The position numbers were made by a program, and so were the translations under genes. From Bacteroides fragilis (lineage in GTDB: Bacteria > Bacteroidota > Bacteroidia > Bacteroidales > Bacteroidaceae), in the NCBI RefSeq assembly GCF_002849695.1, contig NZ_CP018937.1, positions 2,232,001-2,296,000 on the forward strand: a stretch of DNA of 64,000 bases, in the 5' to 3' direction. Numbering within the stretch: the first letter of the stretch is position 1; the number at the start of each line of letters is the position of its first letter. The notes beneath the pieces were generated by a model. That model saw only the letters and a program-made list of their open reading frames with translations, searched no databases and was not told where the DNA came from. Shown here in pieces: positions 61,529 to 64,000 of the stretch.

Positions 61529-62485
61529 ATGGACGACGAATTATTAATAGCTTATTTTAAAGGAGAGGTTTCGGATGAAGAAACTCAACGAATTACTGAA
61601 TGGATAGAAGCGGAGATAGAACACCAGCGTTACTACCAACAGCTTTGCCGTCTGTTTGAAATGAGTTACTGGATTGAGGACATGTCCGAACAAACAGAAG
61701 TTGCCCTCCCCAAAAAAGCTAAAATCCTCCCGTGGAAACATTATGCCATATCTTTCATGAAGGTAGCGGCTATCTTCGTGCTGGGCTTTGCCCTGCACTT
61801 CTTCTTGAACCGGCAGACAACAACAACCCACCACGAACTACAACACCAAATCCATGTACCAACTGGACAGCATGTAGAAATAATGCTGGCCGACGGATCC
61901 AAGGTATGGCTGAACTCCGGCAGTACCCTGACCTTCCCCTCGAAATTTAACGGAAAAAAACGCCTGGTAGAACTTGACGGTGAAGGATTCTTCGAAGTAA
62001 AATCCGACAAGGAGCATCCCTTTATCGTTTCTACTTCTAAATATCAAGTAAAAGCGGTAGGTACTTCCTTTAATGTATACGACTATCAGGATTCTCCTCA
62101 ATTTGAAGCGGCCCTATTGAACGGTAAAGTGGAAGTCACTACTAATGCAAAAAAATCATCGGCCGTAATTCTTACCCCCAACCAGCGTGCAGCGCTATGC
62201 CAAGGAGTATTGAAGGTCAAACCGATTGAAAATACTAACAATTATCTGTGGCGCAAAGGGATACTCTATTTTAACGAACCTCTGTTGGAAGTGTTCGACA
62301 AACTGCAAGAATACTATGATGTTGAATTCCAAATCAGAAATACTTCTTTAACCAGAAAATCACCCTACTGCACCGGTAAGTTCCGTGCCAAAGATGGACT
62401 GGAACACATCATACGAGTGCTGAAAGAAACCAATCATTTTGACTATCAAATTGATTACGAAAATAAAAAAATTATCATCTTATAA
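61529..62485 (+). CDS. FecR-type anti-sigma factor
   Basis: The 318-residue protein has an N-terminal cytoplasmic helix domain that would hold the sigma factor, one membrane helix at about 73-92 (FMKVAAIFVLGFALHFF), and a periplasmic FecR domain (DGSKVWLNSGSTLTFPSKF, GEGFFEVKSDKEHPFIVST, VKAVGTSFNVYDY) plus the C-terminal DUF4974 region (EPLLEVFDKLQEYYDVEF). It should release the ECF sigma factor when the SusC receptor signals through its STN domain. Confidence 0.94.
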   Translation: MDDELLIAYFKGEVSDEETQRITEWIEAEIEHQRYYQQLCRLFEMSYWIEDMSEQTEVALPKKAKILPWKHYAISFMKVAAIFVLGFALHFFLNRQTTTTHHELQHQIHVPTGQHVEIMLADGSKVWLNSGSTLTFPSKFNGKKRLVELDGEGFFEVKSDKEHPFIVSTSKYQVKAVGTSFNVYDYQDSPQFEAALLNGKVEVTTNAKKSSAVILTPNQRAALCQGVLKVKPIENTNNYLWRKGILYFNEPLLEVFDKLQEYYDVEFQIRNTSLTRKSPYCTGKFRAKDGLEHIIRVLKETNHFDYQIDYENKKIIIL

Positions 62486-62628
62486 ATTGTGTAACTTATA
62501 AATTATAAAATGCCTATGTAAAACACCCTATTGTAGCGTAACGTAAGGCGGTTCCGAAAATAATACCGCCCGTGGCTTGAAGCCATCTGATCTTAAACAA
62601 AATACTAATGATTAAATTAAAGTAAATT
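62486..62628 (+). promoter_or_regulatory. Hairpins in the susC leader
   Basis: Two short hairpins (GGCGGT/ACCGCC near 62547-62570 and TGGCTTGAAGCCA near 62573-62585) lie between fecR and the receptor gene. They could shape the leader of the receptor mRNA; no T-run follows. Confidence 0.5.
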
Positions 62629-64000
62629 ATGGATTTTAATTCCTACAAAAAAGTTATTTCAAACTGTAACCATATCGTTAAAGTTGGTATGGTTTCGGCT
62701 TATGCTCTTTTTTTAGGCGTAAATACTGCCCTGGCGAGTGTAACCGAGTACATGGATCAAAAAGTATCCCTTAAGACACAGAATTATACCATTGAATCTG
62801 TGATTCAACAAGTTGAGAAACAAACGGATTATTTGTTTGTATATGACAAGAACGATGTGGACGTAAAACGCACCGTATATGTAAATGGAAGCAATACCGA
62901 TGTAATAGAGCTGCTGAAAGGCATCTTTGACAACACCGATATTGATTGCAAGGTGCTAGGTAACAATATAACTCTCTCTAAAATTACTAACGTAGCGACT
63001 AGAATTGCTCAACAAGACAAGAAAACAGCCAAAGGTAACGTTATCGATTCTACTGGTGAACCGGTAATCGGTGCTTCAGTAGTAGAGCAAGGTACTACCA
63101 ACGGCACTGTGACCGACATCAACGGTAACTTTACACTGAATTTGAGTACCCCAAATGCCAAAATTGAAATTTCTTTCATCGGCTACAAAACTCAGGTACT
63201 GACTGCACAATTTGGCAAACAGATGGCTGTAAAGCTGGTGGACGATACCGAATTACTGGACGAAGTTGTTGTAGTAGGTTACGGTTCGCAGAAGAAAGTT
63301 AACATGACCGGCGCTGTTGCTACGATTGACTCTAAATCATTGGCTTCTAGACCAATATCCAATATATCTCAGGGATTGCAAGGTTTAGCACCGGGTGTAA
63401 CTGTAACCAATGCCGGCGGTCAGCCAGGTCAGGATACCGGTAAAATTCTAATCCGTGGTTTGGGTTCATTCAATGCTTCTTCTCCGATGGTTTTGATTGA
63501 CGGTGTAGAAGGCGATATGAACGTGGTTGACCCGAGCGATATCGAAAGCATCTCTGTATTGAAGGATGCTTCTTCAGCTGCCATCTACGGTTCTAAAGCT
63601 GCTAACGGTGTAATCTTGATTACTACCAAGCGCGGACAGAGTGGTAAACCCAAATTGACTTACAGTGCTTTGTTCGGATGGTCAAAACCTGCCGATTTGA
63701 TGGACCGTACCAACTCTGCTGAATTGGCTGAATTGACCAATGAAGCTGAATACTGGGATGCCATCTCTCAAGGCGCTTCTTCTGAACAAGCTGAAAAGAG
63801 AAAACCCTACACTCAAGAAGACATCCGTAAATATGCCGAGGGTTCTGACCCATACGGTCATCCCAACACTGACTGGTACGACTTGTTCTATACTGGCTCT
63901 GGTTTCATGAACCGCCATAACATAGGTATGGACGGTGGTTCTGAATGGGCGAAGTATAGAGCTTCCCTGGGTTATGTAAAACAAGAAGGTATCGTTGAAA
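62629..64000 (+). CDS. SusC-like TonB-dependent receptor with STN domain (N-terminal part)
   Basis: The frame runs open to the window edge (457 codons). After an atypical signal region (VGMVSAYALFLGVNTALA) come an STN domain (about 45-115, VSLKTQNYTIESVIQQVEKQ), a CarboxypepD_reg-like beta-sandwich (about 125-205, GEPVIGASVVEQGTTNGTVT) and the plug start (DEVVVVGYGSQKKVNMTGAV). The STN domain marks a transducing receptor that signals to FecR. It imports an unknown oligosaccharide or other nutrient; a SusD gene should follow outside the window. Confidence 0.95.
   Translation, partial: MDFNSYKKVISNCNHIVKVGMVSAYALFLGVNTALASVTEYMDQKVSLKTQNYTIESVIQQVEKQTDYLFVYDKNDVDVKRTVYVNGSNTDVIELLKGIFDNTDIDCKVLGNNITLSKITNVATRIAQQDKKTAKGNVIDSTGEPVIGASVVEQGTTNGTVTDINGNFTLNLSTPNAKIEISFIGYKTQVLTAQFGKQMAVKLVDDTELLDEVVVVGYGSQKKVNMTGAVATIDSKSLASRPISNISQGLQGLAPGVTVTNAGGQPGQDTGKILIRGLGSFNASSPMVLIDGVEGDMNVVDPSDIESISVLKDASSAAIYGSKAANGVILITTKRGQSGKPKLTYSALFGWSKPADLMDRTNSAELAELTNEAEYWDAISQGASSEQAEKRKPYTQEDIRKYAEGSDPYGHPNTDWYDLFYTGSGFMNRHNIGMDGGSEWAKYRASLGYVKQEGIVE

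Overview
The window reads as a Bacteroides chromosome (Bacteroidales, B. fragilis / B. thetaiotaomicron type). The signs are the TAnnTTTG minus-7 promoter elements (often with a TTTG-like minus-33 element 19-20 bp upstream), a type III glutamine synthetase, the LL-diaminopimelate aminotransferase route, a trpBEGDCFA operon that starts with trpB, an ECF sigma / FecR / SusC locus, an LruC-domain lipoprotein, and BfmA/DUF5712-type mobilization genes. Species cannot be fixed from the sequence alone.

Layout. 1-4.4 kb: end of gltB, then gltD and asnB (ammonia assimilation). 4.6-8.3 kb: a secreted glycerophosphodiester phosphodiesterase, a DUF4251 protein and a LytS/LytTR two-component pair. 8.7-13.3 kb: dapF, dapL and glnN (type III glutamine synthetase). 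13.4-18.8 kb: an HdeD-like membrane protein, ppk1-ppx, an iron alcohol dehydrogenase and a 36-residue membrane peptide. 19.4-26.6 kb: a complete tryptophan operon with its own promoter, a leader peptide with three consecutive Trp codons and a terminator (attenuator). 26.7-33.8 kb: L-asparaginase, an LruC lipoprotein, and a receiver / sugar transferase / GT2-like / acyltransferase cluster. 33.8-34.3 kb: two candidate small RNAs, one carrying eight AGGUA motifs. 34.3-40.1 kb: a LuxR regulator with a hemerythrin protein, a stand-alone AICAR formyltransferase, flavodoxin with DUF2023, and a DoxD/thioredoxin group.

At about 40.5 kb the core chromosome is broken: a cytochrome c peroxidase gene keeps only its C-terminal part beside an IS21-family element. 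From there to about 60.4 kb the DNA is accessory: a HigB/HigA-type toxin-antitoxin pair, a restriction-modification locus (XRE regulator, a nuclease-methyltransferase fusion, and a three-target-domain specificity subunit with a G8 tract), a recombination scar that joins pieces of three genes, a BfmA/relaxase pair, and a five-gene minus-strand operon. That operon encodes two solenoid-repeat proteins, a 1221-residue polyvalent protein (ADP-ribosyltransferase-like plus HExxH metallopeptidase domains), a small protein and a VirD4/TraG-type coupling protein. Three of these proteins share one C-terminal module. From 60.8 kb an ECF sigma factor, FecR anti-sigma factor and SusC receiver (STN domain) begin a nutrient-uptake locus that runs off the window.

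A second layer is a family of long palindromes (TTCACCACAGA...TCTGTGGTGAA, arms built of 9-bp CACAGAGGA/CACAGATTA units). Eight copies lie in the first 31 kb, three of them inside the trp operon; none was seen in the accessory island. The signals I rate highest are the hsdS G8 switch, the shared C-terminal module in the transfer operon, and the AGGUA-repeat RNA.
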